Below are positions 51,045-59,457 of a DNA stretch of 64,000 bases, piece after piece. Positions within the stretch are counted from its first letter, which is position 1. Each line of letters begins with the position of its first letter. Origin of the DNA: Oscillospiraceae bacterium (GTDB lineage Bacteria; Bacillota; Clostridia; Oscillospirales; Oscillospiraceae); contig JAFSEW010000004.1 of assembly GCA_017435525.1 (NCBI GenBank), positions 1-64,000 of the forward strand. The letters run 5' to 3'. The position numbers were made by a program, and so were the translations under genes. The notes under the pieces are model-generated. The model searched no databases, was not told the origin of the DNA, and saw nothing but the letters and a program-made list of their open reading frames with translations.

Positions 51045-52934
51045 ATGGCAAATGGAGTTCTGATGCCGAAGGCCGGCATCACCGTAGAATCCTGCATCAT
51101 CGGCGAGTGGCTGAAGAATGTTGGCGACCAGATCAAGATGGGCGACATCCTCTTCACCTACGAGACCGACAAGGCATCCTTTGAGTGCGAATCCACCGCG
51201 GAAGGCGAACTGCTGGAGATCTTCTATGAAGCTGGCGACGAAGTTCCCTGCCTGGTGAATGTCTGCGCCATCGGCACCAAGGGCGAGGACTGCTCCGCTC
51301 TGAAGGGCGCCGGCGCTGAGGCTGCTCCCGCTGCCCCCGCTGCTGAGGCCGCTCCTGCCGCAGCTGTCGCTGCTGCCCCCGCTGCCACCGCAACCAATGC
51401 CCAGGGCGTGCTGATGCCCAAGGCCGGTATCACTGTGGAATCCTGCATCATCGGCGAATGGCTGAAGCAGGTTGGCGATCAGGTGAAGATCGGCGATATC
51501 CTCTTTACTTACGAGACCGACAAGGCTTCCTTCGAGTGCGAGTCCACTGCCGAAGGCACCCTGCTGGACATCTTCTACGAGGCCGGTGACGAAGTTCCCT
51601 GCCTGCTGAACGTCTGCGCCGTGGGTACTCCCGGCGACGAGACCGCTTGCCTGAAGGGTATCGGCGGCACTCCCGCGGCTAGCGCCGCTGCTGAGGCTCC
51701 TGCCGCTGCTGCCGAGGCTCCCGCTGCCGCTCCCGCCGCTGCCAGCGCTGTTGCTGTGATCATGCCCAAGGCCGGCATCACTGTGGAAAGCTGCATCATC
51801 GGCGAGTGGCTGAAGCAGGTTGGCGACGAAGTGAAGGAAGGCGACATCCTCTTCACCTACGAGACCGATAAGGCCTCCTTCGAGTGCGAGTCCACCGCTT
51901 CCGGCACCATTCTGGAGATCCTCCATGAGGCCGGCGACGAAGTTCCCTGCCTGGATCCCGTGTGCATGGTGGGCGTAGCCGGTGCAGTTGCTGCCGCTGC
52001 TCCCGCCGCTGCAGGCGCTGCCATCTCCCCCAGAGCCAAGAACCTGGCCCAGAGCGCAGGCGTTAACGCTGCCGAAGCCGTGGGCACCGGCCCCAACGGC
52101 CGCATCATTGAGCGCGATGTTCAGACCCTCATCGCCAACAAGCCCGCTGTGGCTGCCGCTCCCGTGGCTAGCGCTGCTCCCGCTCCCGCAGCTGCTCCTG
52201 CTCCCGTGGCTGCCGCTGCTCCCGCAGCCGCTGCCGAGGCCGAGTACAAGGATGTGAAGTTCAGCGGTATCCGCCGCGCCATCAGCAAGTCCATGTCTAC
52301 CTCTCTGCATACCATGGCCCAGCTGACCCACAACACCTCCTTCGATGCCACCGCTATCCTGAACTACCGCAAGCAGCTGAAGGCTGCCGGCGGCGAGTAC
52401 GCAGGCATCACCCTGGGCGACATCATCCTGTATGCTGTTTCCCGCACCCTGCTGAACTACCCCGACCTGAACGCCAATATGCTCGATGACAACAACATCC
52501 GCCTGTTTAGTCATGTGAACCTGGGCGTTGCCGTTGATACTCCCCGCGGCCTGATGGTTCCCACCATCCGTCACGCTGACGAGATGAGCCTGCTGGAGAT
52601 CTCCAAGGCTGTGAAGCAGCTGGCTGCTGAGTGCCGTGACGGTGCTATCAACCCCGACAAGCTGTCCGGCGGCTCCTTCACCGTGTCCAACCTGGGCAAC
52701 ATGGGCGTTGAGAGCTTCACTCCCGTGATCAATCCTCCCCAGACCGGTATCCTGGGCGTCTGCGGCACCATCGACCGCGTGCGCAAGGGCAAGGACGGCG
52801 GCATCGAGATCTATCCCGCCATGGGCCTGAGCCTGACCTACGATCACCGCGCTGTGGACGGCACTCCCGCCGCCAAGTTCCAGAAGGAGCTGGGCTTCAA
52901 CCTGGAAAACTTCACCGTTCTGCTGTCTAAGTAA
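51045..52934 (+). CDS. Dihydrolipoamide acyltransferase (E2) with three lipoyl domains
   Basis: A 629-residue E2 core of a 2-oxoacid dehydrogenase complex. Three near-identical lipoyl domains carry the lipoylated lysine in ETDKASFECES at K43, K160 and K276, separated by Ala/Pro-rich linkers. A peripheral subunit-binding domain follows (ISPRAKNLAQSAGVNAAEAV ... GPNGRIIERDV, about 325-365), then the catalytic domain with H601 and D605 in DHRAVDGTPAAKF. The substrate is pyruvate or acetoin; sequence alone does not settle it. GGAGG precedes the ATG. It is followed by the E1 gene after 28 bases. Confidence 0.93.
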   Translation: MANGVLMPKAGITVESCIIGEWLKNVGDQIKMGDILFTYETDKASFECESTAEGELLEIFYEAGDEVPCLVNVCAIGTKGEDCSALKGAGAEAAPAAPAAEAAPAAAVAAAPAATATNAQGVLMPKAGITVESCIIGEWLKQVGDQVKIGDILFTYETDKASFECESTAEGTLLDIFYEAGDEVPCLLNVCAVGTPGDETACLKGIGGTPAASAAAEAPAAAAEAPAAAPAAASAVAVIMPKAGITVESCIIGEWLKQVGDEVKEGDILFTYETDKASFECESTASGTILEILHEAGDEVPCLDPVCMVGVAGAVAAAAPAAAGAAISPRAKNLAQSAGVNAAEAVGTGPNGRIIERDVQTLIANKPAVAAAPVASAAPAPAAAPAPVAAAAPAAAAEAEYKDVKFSGIRRAISKSMSTSLHTMAQLTHNTSFDATAILNYRKQLKAAGGEYAGITLGDIILYAVSRTLLNYPDLNANMLDDNNIRLFSHVNLGVAVDTPRGLMVPTIRHADEMSLLEISKAVKQLAAECRDGAINPDKLSGGSFTVSNLGNMGVESFTPVINPPQTGILGVCGTIDRVRKGKDGGIEIYPAMGLSLTYDHRAVDGTPAAKFQKELGFNLENFTVLLSK

Positions 52935-52962
52935 TTAACCAATCTTAAGGAGGAAATACAAA

Positions 52963-55437
52963 ATGCCCAAGAGTTTGTTTGTGGATCCCAGTGTAGTCCG
53001 CGCCCCCGGCAAGGTTACCTTCAATGAGATCCCCGTCAACCAGTACAACAAGACCGTTAAGGAAGAGCTGGAGTCCGGCCGCTACACCAAGGAAGACCTG
53101 ATCCGCATTTTCCGCGATATGACCGTTCTGCGTGAGTTCGAGACCATGCTGAACAACATCAAGACCCAGGGCGGCTACAACGGCATCGACCATACTTACC
53201 CCGGCCCCGCTCACCTGTCCATCGGTCAGGAAGCTGCCTGTGTCGGTCAGGCTTACCTGCTGGACGAGAACGACTTCGCTTTCGGTTCTCACCGTTCCCA
53301 CTCCGAGATCCTGGCTAAGGCCCTTTCCACCATCCAGAAGATGTCTGACGAGCAGCTGATGAACGTCATGGAGAACTTCCTGGAAGGCAAGTGCCTGCGC
53401 GCCACCCAGAAGATCGGCGGCTACAAGGACACCAAGGACCTGGCTATCCGCTTCATCCTGTACGGTACGCTGAGCGAGATCTTCGCCCGTGAGACCGGCT
53501 TCCACCTGGGCATGGGCGGCTCCATGCACGCCTTCTTCCTGCCCTTCGGCATCTACCCCAACAACGCGATCGTCGGCGGCTCCGGCACCATCTCCACCGG
53601 TGCAGCTCTGTTCAAGAAGGTCAACGAGAAGAAGGGCATCGTCGTGTGCAACGTCGGTGACGCTTCCATGGCCCGCGGCCCCGTTTGGGAAGCTCTGAAC
53701 TTCGCCGCTATGGACCAGTACAAGACCCTGTGGGAGAGCCACAACGATGGCATGCCCATCCTGTATAACATCTTCAACAACTCCTACGGCATGGGCGACC
53801 AGACCCGCGGCGAGACTATGGGCCAGGGCTGCATGAGCCGTATCGCTTCCGGCGTCAGCCCCACTCAGTTCCATGCTGAGACTGTTGACGGCTTCAACCC
53901 CCTGGCTGTCATCGACGCCATGGAGCGTAAGCTGGAGCTGCTGCGGGGTGGCCAGGGCCCCGTGATGCTGGAAACTCTGACCTACCGCTTCTCCGGCCAC
54001 TCCGTCTCCGACCAGAACGCTTACCGTACCAAGGAAGAGATGGACGCCTGGAAGGAAGTCGATCCTCTGACCACTTACCCCGCCGCTCTGATCGAGGCCG
54101 GTGTTCTGACCCAGGCCGAGGTGGACGCTATCCTGGCCGAGACCAAGGAGCGTATGACCGTTATCTGCAAGGCAGCTGCCGATCCCGAAATCAGCCCCTA
54201 CTGCGACTTCGACAAGGATCCCGCTGTTGTTGAGCGCCTGATGTACTCCAACCAGAAGGTTGAGAAGTTCGACGATCGTGAGCCCGAGTACTTCGTTCCC
54301 AAGGAAGAGGCCGAAGGCTACAAGAAGATCAAGTCCAAGAGCCGCAGCCCCATCGGCCCCGACGGCAAACCCGTCTCCAAGATGAAGCTGTATAACCTGC
54401 GTGACGCCCTCAGTGAGGTTATCTGGGACCGCTTCTACGAGGATCCCACTCTGATCGCTTACGGCGAAGACTGCCGTGACTGGGGCGGCGCATTCGCTGT
54501 CTACCGTGGCATGATGGACGCTCTGCCTCACTGCCGTATCTTCAACTCTCCTCTGGCTGAAGGCGCTATCGTCGGTACCGCTGTCGGTTACGCCCTGTCC
54601 GGCGGCCGCGCTCTGGTGGAGCTGATGTACGCTGACTTCATCGGCTGCGCCGGTGACGAAATCTTCAACCAGATGGCTAAGTGGCAGTCCATGTCCGCCG
54701 GCATCCTGAAGATGCCCGTGGTTCTGCGTGTTTCCGTGGGCTCCAAGTACGGCGCTCAGCACTCTCAGGACTGGACCGCTCTGTGTGCTCACATCCCCGG
54801 CCTGAAGGTCTGCTTCCCCGCTACTCCCTGGGAAGCTAAGGGTCTGATGGAGACCGCTCTGAAGGGCACCGACCCCGTTGTCTTCTTCGAGAGCCAGAGA
54901 ATCTACGACGTGGGCGAGCAGTTCCACGAAGGCGGCGTTCCCGCAGAGCGCTATGAGATCGAGATCGGCGACACCAACAAGCTCCGCGACGGTAAGGATA
55001 TCACCATCCTGACCCTGGGCGCTGCCCTGTACCGCGCTATGGATGCCGTGAAGACCCTCAGCGAGAAGTACGGCATGGAAGCCGACGTTATCAACCTGCA
55101 CTCCCTGGCTCCTCTGGATTACACCAAGATCATCGAGTCCGTCAAGAAGACCGGCAAGGTTGTCCTGGTTTCCGATGCCTGCACCAGAGGCTGCTTCATG
55201 AACGACGTTGCCAAGAACATCACCGAGATGTGCTTCGATTACCTGGATGCACCTCCCGTTGTTGTGGGCGCCAAGAACTGGATCACGCCTCCCTTCGAGT
55301 TCGACGCTTACTTCTTCCCCCAGGCAAGCTGGGTGCTGGACGCTATCCATCAGGAGATCGTTCCCCTGCCCGGTTACCAGCCCGGTCAGAACCTGAGCAA
55401 CGAAGAGAAGATCCGCTGCGCCAAGGCCGGCGTGTAA
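52963..55437 (+). CDS. Fused alpha-beta E1 of a thiamine-dependent 2-oxoacid dehydrogenase
   Basis: An 824-residue single chain. Residues 45-400 are E1-alpha (FGSHRSHSEILAKAL; LGMGGSMHAFF; TPP-site GDASMARG ... NIFNNSYGMG), a linker follows, and E1-beta starts near residue 474 (MKLYNLRDALSEVIWDRFYE; EDCRDWGGAFAVYRGMMDAL; PVVLRVSVGSKYGAQHSQDW). Together with E2 it decarboxylates pyruvate (or acetoin) and passes the acyl group to lipoate. Fusion of alpha and beta is less common than separate genes. No E3 follows. GGAGGAAAT precedes the ATG. Confidence 0.9.
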   Translation: MPKSLFVDPSVVRAPGKVTFNEIPVNQYNKTVKEELESGRYTKEDLIRIFRDMTVLREFETMLNNIKTQGGYNGIDHTYPGPAHLSIGQEAACVGQAYLLDENDFAFGSHRSHSEILAKALSTIQKMSDEQLMNVMENFLEGKCLRATQKIGGYKDTKDLAIRFILYGTLSEIFARETGFHLGMGGSMHAFFLPFGIYPNNAIVGGSGTISTGAALFKKVNEKKGIVVCNVGDASMARGPVWEALNFAAMDQYKTLWESHNDGMPILYNIFNNSYGMGDQTRGETMGQGCMSRIASGVSPTQFHAETVDGFNPLAVIDAMERKLELLRGGQGPVMLETLTYRFSGHSVSDQNAYRTKEEMDAWKEVDPLTTYPAALIEAGVLTQAEVDAILAETKERMTVICKAAADPEISPYCDFDKDPAVVERLMYSNQKVEKFDDREPEYFVPKEEAEGYKKIKSKSRSPIGPDGKPVSKMKLYNLRDALSEVIWDRFYEDPTLIAYGEDCRDWGGAFAVYRGMMDALPHCRIFNSPLAEGAIVGTAVGYALSGGRALVELMYADFIGCAGDEIFNQMAKWQSMSAGILKMPVVLRVSVGSKYGAQHSQDWTALCAHIPGLKVCFPATPWEAKGLMETALKGTDPVVFFESQRIYDVGEQFHEGGVPAERYEIEIGDTNKLRDGKDITILTLGAALYRAMDAVKTLSEKYGMEADVINLHSLAPLDYTKIIESVKKTGKVVLVSDACTRGCFMNDVAKNITEMCFDYLDAPPVVVGAKNWITPPFEFDAYFFPQASWVLDAIHQEIVPLPGYQPGQNLSNEEKIRCAKAGV

Positions 55438-55454
55438 TTCCCTTATGTAACGCA

Positions 55455-55485
55455 CCCCGGCGCGATCCTTTCGCGCCGGGGTTTT
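55455..55485 (+). terminator. Terminator of the E2-E1 operon
   Basis: CCCCGGCGCGA-TCCTT-TCGCGCCGGGG then TTTT. Confidence 0.9.
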
Positions 55486-55537
55486 CCTTAAGCAACCGGT
55501 GTCCAAATAGGAAAATTCGGACAGCGGTTGCCTAAGG
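55486..55537. repeat. Imperfect 19-bp inverted repeat between E1 and the SGNH hydrolase gene
   Basis: CCTTAAGCAACCGGTGTCC (55486-55504) pairs with GGACAGCGGTTGCCTAAGG (55519-55537) with two mismatches around a 14-base AT-rich loop. It directly follows the terminator and lies 27 bases before the next start codon. Confidence 0.6.
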
Positions 55538-55563
55538 AATATTCCATATGAAAAAAGGAAACG

Positions 55564-56169
55564 ATGGATATGAGAAAACTGATCTGTTTGGGCGACAGCC
55601 TGACCTTCGGCCTGCGGGTGCCCCATAGCCAGGCCTGGCCCCGGCGTGTCAGCCGGGAAACAGGACTGGAAGTGCAGAATCTGGGCATCAGCGGCGATAC
55701 CACCGGCGGTATGCTGGCAAGACTGCAGAACCTTGCCGCAACGGTGGGCTATCACGGTACCGCGGAAAATATGCCGGTGCTGCTGATTATGGGCGGCAGC
55801 AATGATATTTTCTACGCCGGCACCGACACCGGGGCAAAAGCCAATATCGGTGCCATGATTCATCAGGCTATGGCGGCCCATATGCTGCCCGTGGTGGGAA
55901 TTCCTCTGCCCATAGCAGCGGAAGACGCCCCCTCCGGTTGGGGGAAGATCGCGGATTTTTACCGGGCGGCGGATCAGATCGCTGCTTACAGCCAATGGCT
56001 GAAGGATTTTTGCACCGCGTTTGGGGTGCAATATGTGGATTTTCGGCAGGATTTTCTGAAGCCGGACGGTACGGTGCGCCGGGAATTGTTTGCAGATGGC
56101 CTGCATCCCAATGGGGAAGGCCACGCGCTGATGGCCAAAAGGCTGATTGATGCGGGGGTGCTGGCATGA
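55564..56169 (+). CDS. SGNH/GDSL-family hydrolase
   Basis: A 201-residue protein with the four blocks: LICLGDSLTFG (catalytic Ser), NLGISGDTTGGM (Gly), MGGSNDIFYAG (Asn) and DGLHPNGEGHALMAKRL (Asp and His). It resembles lysophospholipase L1/acyl-CoA thioesterase-like enzymes and has no signal peptide. Its stop overlaps the lplA start (ATGA), so the two are translationally coupled; a link to acyl or lipoyl metabolism is possible but unproven. AAAGGAAA precedes the start. Confidence 0.9.
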   Translation: MDMRKLICLGDSLTFGLRVPHSQAWPRRVSRETGLEVQNLGISGDTTGGMLARLQNLAATVGYHGTAENMPVLLIMGGSNDIFYAGTDTGAKANIGAMIHQAMAAHMLPVVGIPLPIAAEDAPSGWGKIADFYRAADQIAAYSQWLKDFCTAFGVQYVDFRQDFLKPDGTVRRELFADGLHPNGEGHALMAKRLIDAGVLA

Positions 56170-57152
56170 AACTGCGTTTTTTGGATCTGACAACCACCGA
56201 TCCCGCCTTTAATCTGGCGGCGGAGGAATATGTGTTTGAAAAGCTGCCCAGAGACAGCATGTATGTGATGCTCTGGCAGAATGACAATGCCATCATCGTG
56301 GGCAAGCATCAGAATACCCTGGCCCAGATCAATGAGGCTTTTGTCCGGGAAAAGGGAATCAAAGTGGTGCGGCGGCTCTCCGGCGGCGGCGCTGTGTATC
56401 ACGATATGGGCAACCTGAACTACACCATCATTGCCGACGGTGACGGCGACCTGGATTTCGGCCGCTTCTGCCGGATCGTGCTGGATGCTCTGGCAAGAGT
56501 AGGCGTGAAGGGCGAACTGAACGGCCGCAACGATATGACCATTGACGGCAAAAAGTTCTCCGGCAATGCCCAGTATGCCAAGCAGGGCCGGGTGATGCAC
56601 CACGGCACCATCCTCTTTGATTCCGACAGTTCTGTGCTGGCAGGGGCATTGCAGGTGGATGAAGAGAAAATCAAGGCCAAGGGCGTCAAATCCGTCCGCA
56701 GCCGGGTCACCAATGTGCGGCCCCATCTGCCCAAGGACATGCCCCTGAAGCAATTCAAAAAAGTGCTGCTGGGCAGCATTCTCACCCAGTTCCCCGGTGA
56801 GGAATATATCTTCACACCTGGAGACATTGCGGAAATTGAAAAGCTTAGCCTGCGCTACCGGGATTGGGAATGGAACTACGGCAAAAGCCCTGCCTGTGAC
56901 CTGGTGCGCAAACAGCGTGTGGAAGGCTGCGGCACCGTGGAGATCTACATGGTGGTGGATCAGGGCCGTATTCAGCAGGTACAGTTCCGGGGTGACTTCT
57001 TCAGTGCCCGGGAACCGGAAGGCCTGGCACAGCGGCTGGTGGGGCTGCCTCTGGAGCGGCAGGCTTTGGCGGCAGCGCTGCTTGCTGAGGATGTGGGCAG
57101 CTTCTTTATGGGCCTGGACGCAGCCGGTTTTCTGGATATCCTGTGCGAATAA
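56166..57152 (+). CDS. lplA: Lipoate-protein ligase A
   Basis: Activates lipoate with ATP and attaches it to lipoyl domains. A 328-residue protein with LAAEEYVFEKLP, the VGKHQNTLAQINEAFV segment, the conserved VVRRLSGGGAVYHDMGNLNY, GRNDMTIDGKKFSGNAQY (the catalytic Lys in KKFSGNA), and a C-terminal accessory domain (about 240-328). It is the natural partner of the triple-lipoyl E2 encoded 3 kb upstream. Confidence 0.95.
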   Translation: MKLRFLDLTTTDPAFNLAAEEYVFEKLPRDSMYVMLWQNDNAIIVGKHQNTLAQINEAFVREKGIKVVRRLSGGGAVYHDMGNLNYTIIADGDGDLDFGRFCRIVLDALARVGVKGELNGRNDMTIDGKKFSGNAQYAKQGRVMHHGTILFDSDSSVLAGALQVDEEKIKAKGVKSVRSRVTNVRPHLPKDMPLKQFKKVLLGSILTQFPGEEYIFTPGDIAEIEKLSLRYRDWEWNYGKSPACDLVRKQRVEGCGTVEIYMVVDQGRIQQVQFRGDFFSAREPEGLAQRLVGLPLERQALAAALLAEDVGSFFMGLDAAGFLDILCE

Positions 57153-57154
57153 AG

Positions 57155-57191
57155 CCTCCCTTTGCAGCATAAATTGCTGTGAATAGGGAGG
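57155..57191 (+). promoter_or_regulatory. Hairpin covering the yabP ribosome site
   Basis: CCTCCCT (57155-57161) pairs with AGGGAGG (57185-57191), with an inner CAGC/GCTG pairing. The right arm is the Shine-Dalgarno of yabP, so the structure could limit its translation. It also follows the lplA stop. Confidence 0.5.
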
Positions 57192-57198
57192 GATCACC

Positions 57199-57465
57199 AT
57201 GACGGAAGAACGAAACCAGCCGCCTCATCAGCTGACATTGCTGGAACGCAGCCATCTGGCGGTGACCGGTGTTACGGATGTGATACGCTTTGATGAAGAG
57301 GCGGTGATCCTGCGTACCGACCTGGGAATTCTGGTGGTGCAGGGGTCCCAACTGCAGCTGAAAACGCTGGAAGGCGGGAAAGCGGCGGTAGAGGGGAAAA
57401 TCAGTGCCATACACTATGAAGAAAACCGGCAGCGGGGCGGCTTTATGCACCGCCTGTTTTCCTGA
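57199..57465 (+). CDS. yabP: Sporulation protein YabP
   Basis: An 88-residue YabP/YqfC-family protein (HQLTLLERSHLAVTGVTDVI; RFDEEAVILRTDLGILVVQG), needed for spore cortex assembly in Bacillus. The usual length is about 90-100. It is followed without a gap by yabQ, the conserved yabP-yabQ-divIC order. AGGGAGG precedes the ATG, inside a hairpin. Confidence 0.93.
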   Translation: MTEERNQPPHQLTLLERSHLAVTGVTDVIRFDEEAVILRTDLGILVVQGSQLQLKTLEGGKAAVEGKISAIHYEENRQRGGFMHRLFS

Positions 57466-58181
57466 GCGCCCCGGAACCGGGGGCCCGGAGCTTCCTCTGG
57501 GCCTGTGTGCTGGGGATGGCGGCGGGGGTGTGGTATGATTTTCTGCGCCCAGTGAAGGGTGTGAAACGGGATCTGCTGTTCCTGCCCGGACTGGTCGGTG
57601 CCTGGCTGCAGCTGACCTTTGGGGTCTGCCGGGGGGACTTACGGATGGCCCATCTGGCAGGCCTGGGGTTGGGCTTTTTGCTCTGGGAAAACACATTTGG
57701 CATAGCCCTGCGGCCTGTGTTTTCCATGATCTGGAAAATTATCCGGTATTTATGGCTGCCTTTGAGAAAAATTTTAGAAAATTTGCGGAAAATTGAAAAA
57801 TTTCTCTTTGCAACCGGAAGAAAATGGGGTACAATCGTATGGAATAGACGCCCGAAAAGGCGTAGACCCGGAGGAACCCCCCATGCTGGAATTTCAAACA
57901 CCCATCGGAAAGGTGAAGGTGGTGCGCCGCCGCAGCCGTCTTCTGACAAAAGTGGTGGTTCTGGCAGCCGTGCTGCTGTCGGTTGCGACGCTTCTGACGC
58001 TGCTGCTGGTGATTCAGTCTACCCGCGCCCAAACGGAGGCGCTGAAGACGGAAGCCGTGCAGCTGAACCGGGAGAACAGTCGGCTGGAACTGTATATTCA
58101 GGAATTGGGAACCATCAAAGGTATCATCCGAATTGCCCAGGAGGAGCTGGGCTTGATAGAACCGGACAGCATCATTCTTGA
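57462..58181 (+). CDS. yabQ: Spore cortex biosynthesis protein YabQ
   Basis: The conserved part (RSFLWACVLGMAAGVWYDFL; DLRMAHLAGLGLGFLLWENT) has three to four membrane segments as in YabQ. No ATG, GTG or TTG lies ahead of this in frame after the upstream stop; CTG at 57462 overlaps the yabP stop (CTGA) and would give SAPEPGARSFLW. The first conventional start, GTG 57507, would cut into the first helix. The frame stays open to 58181 and overlaps the next gene by 299 bases with a low-complexity Gly/Ser/Arg tail; the conserved region ends near 57845. The tail may reflect loss of the normal stop. Confidence 0.8.
   Translation: MSAPEPGARSFLWACVLGMAAGVWYDFLRPVKGVKRDLLFLPGLVGAWLQLTFGVCRGDLRMAHLAGLGLGFLLWENTFGIALRPVFSMIWKIIRYLWLPLRKILENLRKIEKFLFATGRKWGTIVWNRRPKRRRPGGTPHAGISNTHRKGEGGAPPQPSSDKSGGSGSRAAVGCDASDAAAGDSVYPRPNGGAEDGSRAAEPGEQSAGTVYSGIGNHQRYHPNCPGGAGLDRTGQHHS
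57808..57835 (+). promoter_or_regulatory. Putative promoter of the divIC-like gene
   Basis: TTGCAA (57808-57813), 16-bp spacer, TACAAT (57830-57835), inside the yabQ tail. Confidence 0.45.
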
Positions 58182-58191
58182 TCCGGAATAA
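57883..58191 (+). CDS. divIC: DivIC/FtsL-like septum formation initiator
   Basis: A 102-residue bitopic protein: a short basic cytoplasmic part (VKVVRRRSRLLTK), one membrane helix (VVVLAAVLLSVATLLTLLLV), and an extracellular leucine-zipper-like coiled coil (TEAVQLNRENSRLELYIQEL ... RIAQEELGLIEPDSIIL). This is the DivIC/FtsB layout, part of the division complex. GGAGG precedes ATG 57883. The position after yabPQ and before the S1 gene matches the conserved Firmicutes order. Confidence 0.88.
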   Translation: MLEFQTPIGKVKVVRRRSRLLTKVVVLAAVLLSVATLLTLLLVIQSTRAQTEALKTEAVQLNRENSRLELYIQELGTIKGIIRIAQEELGLIEPDSIILDPE

Positions 58192-58213
58192 ATGGAAGGA
58201 AGCAAAACAATTT

Positions 58214-58669
58214 ATGGAGTTTACTGTTGGAGCAATCGTAGAGGGAAAAGTCAAAACAATTACCAATTTCGGTGCATTTGTTGCCCTGCCTGAAAATAAG
58301 ACCGGCATGGTACATATTTCCGAAGTGGCCAACACCTTTGTCAGCGACATCCGCCAGCATCTGACGGAAGGTCAGGATGTGAAGGTGATGATCATCGGCA
58401 CCGATAACGGCAAGATCAACCTGTCCATTAAGCGTCTGGAGGCAAAGCCCCAGCGTGAGAACACCGGCAGACCCAATTTTCGCAGCCGGGAAGGACAGCA
58501 GACCCAGCAGCCCCGCCCCCAGCGGCAGGCACCGCCTCCCCCTGCAGCACCCAAGACTGCGGACCAGCTGTTTGAAGAGAAGCTGAAGCAGTTCATGTCT
58601 GAGTCCGACAGTAAGATCTCTTCTATCCGGCAGTATTCCGACCATCGGACCAAGAGCCGCAGAAGATAA
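58214..58669 (+). CDS. S1 RNA-binding domain protein (YabR-like)
   Basis: A 151-residue protein. Residues 1-75 are one S1 domain (FTVGAIVEGKVKTITNFGAF; HISEVANTFVSDI; GQDVKVMIIGTDNGKINLSI). A Gln/Pro-rich linker follows, and a C-terminal helix with a basic end (SDHRTKSRRR). It is the fourth member of the yabP-yabQ-divIC-yabR order. It likely binds RNA; its role is poorly defined in the family. AAGGAAG precedes the ATG at about 11 bases. Confidence 0.88.
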   Translation: MEFTVGAIVEGKVKTITNFGAFVALPENKTGMVHISEVANTFVSDIRQHLTEGQDVKVMIIGTDNGKINLSIKRLEAKPQRENTGRPNFRSREGQQTQQPRPQRQAPPPPAAPKTADQLFEEKLKQFMSESDSKISSIRQYSDHRTKSRRR

Positions 58670-58740
58670 TTGTTTCAGGAATATACCGGGGCGGAGAAAC
58701 CTCCGCCTCGCTGATTCTTTTGGGAAAGTGAGGGATGGCC

Positions 58741-59439
58741 ATGGCAGTGGCAGTGATTACCGGCGGTTCCCGTGGTATCGGTGCCGCGGCGGTGGAAGCC
58801 TTTGCAGCCCGGGGTGACCGGGTGTATTTCCTCTATGAAAAAGAGCATGCGGCGGCGACAGCCGTTGCGGAAAAAACCGGCGCTACCGCCATTTGCTGCG
58901 ATGTGGCAGACGGACAGGCCGTTAGGGAAGCGTTCCGGCAGATCGGTCATGTGGATGTTCTGGTGTGCAACGCGGGCATTTGCCAGTACGGGCTTATGAG
59001 CATGACCTCCGAAGAAACCTGGGATCGGGTGTTCGCGGTGAATGTCAAGGGTATTTACCACTGTGTCAATGCCGCCATGGAGAGCTTTCTGCAAAAGCAG
59101 AAGGGCTGCGTGATTACCGTCAGCTCCATGTGGGGCCAGGTGGGTGCCTCCTGTGAAGCGGCCTACTCTGCTTCCAAGGGCGCTGTCATTGCTCTGACCC
59201 AGGCTCTGGCAAAGGAACTGGGCCCCAGCGGGATCCGGGTGAACTGCGTGGCTCCCGGTGTGATCCTGACGGATATGTGCGCGGGTATCGACCCGGAAAT
59301 CCTGGAAGAAATGGCCCAGGAAGCCCCTGTGGGCAGAAACGGAAAGCCGGAGGATGTGGCAAAAGCCATGGTTTTCCTGGCAGACGCGGAATTTATCACC
59401 GGGCAGGTGCTGCCTGTCAACGGTGGATATGTAATATAA
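58741..59439 (+). CDS. Short-chain dehydrogenase/reductase (FabG-like)
   Basis: A 232-residue SDR with the NAD(P) loop VITGGSRGIGAAAVEAF, VLVCNAGICQYG (NAG), catalytic Ser in VSSMWGQVG, the YxxxK in AAYSASKGAVIALT, and the C-terminal FITGQVLPVNGGYVI typical of 3-oxoacyl-ACP reductases. It is outside a fatty acid operon, so the substrate is uncertain. ATG 58741 sits at better distance from GTGAGGG than ATG 58735. Confidence 0.9.
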   Translation: MAVAVITGGSRGIGAAAVEAFAARGDRVYFLYEKEHAAATAVAEKTGATAICCDVADGQAVREAFRQIGHVDVLVCNAGICQYGLMSMTSEETWDRVFAVNVKGIYHCVNAAMESFLQKQKGCVITVSSMWGQVGASCEAAYSASKGAVIALTQALAKELGPSGIRVNCVAPGVILTDMCAGIDPEILEEMAQEAPVGRNGKPEDVAKAMVFLADAEFITGQVLPVNGGYVI

Positions 59440-59457
59440 AATAAGGAGATTTTACCT

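Noticed and set aside
51045..52020. Nucleotide repeats in the E2 gene as a possible CRISPR or satellite array
   Set aside because: Only three long units that encode lipoyl domains with the lipoyl lysine; no short repeat-spacer pattern. No CRISPR array was seen anywhere in the window.
50931..52847. Gly/Ser/His-rich minus-strand frame opposite the E2 gene
   Set aside because: Its repeats are just the complement of the three lipoyl domains and Ala-rich linkers.
52945..56193. A 1082-codon open frame on the minus strand across E1 and the SGNH hydrolase
   Set aside because: It is antisense to well-supported genes with catalytic motifs, is low in complexity (Val/Gly/His/Gln-rich), and has no ribosome site or known motif. 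It is a by-product of strong codon bias.
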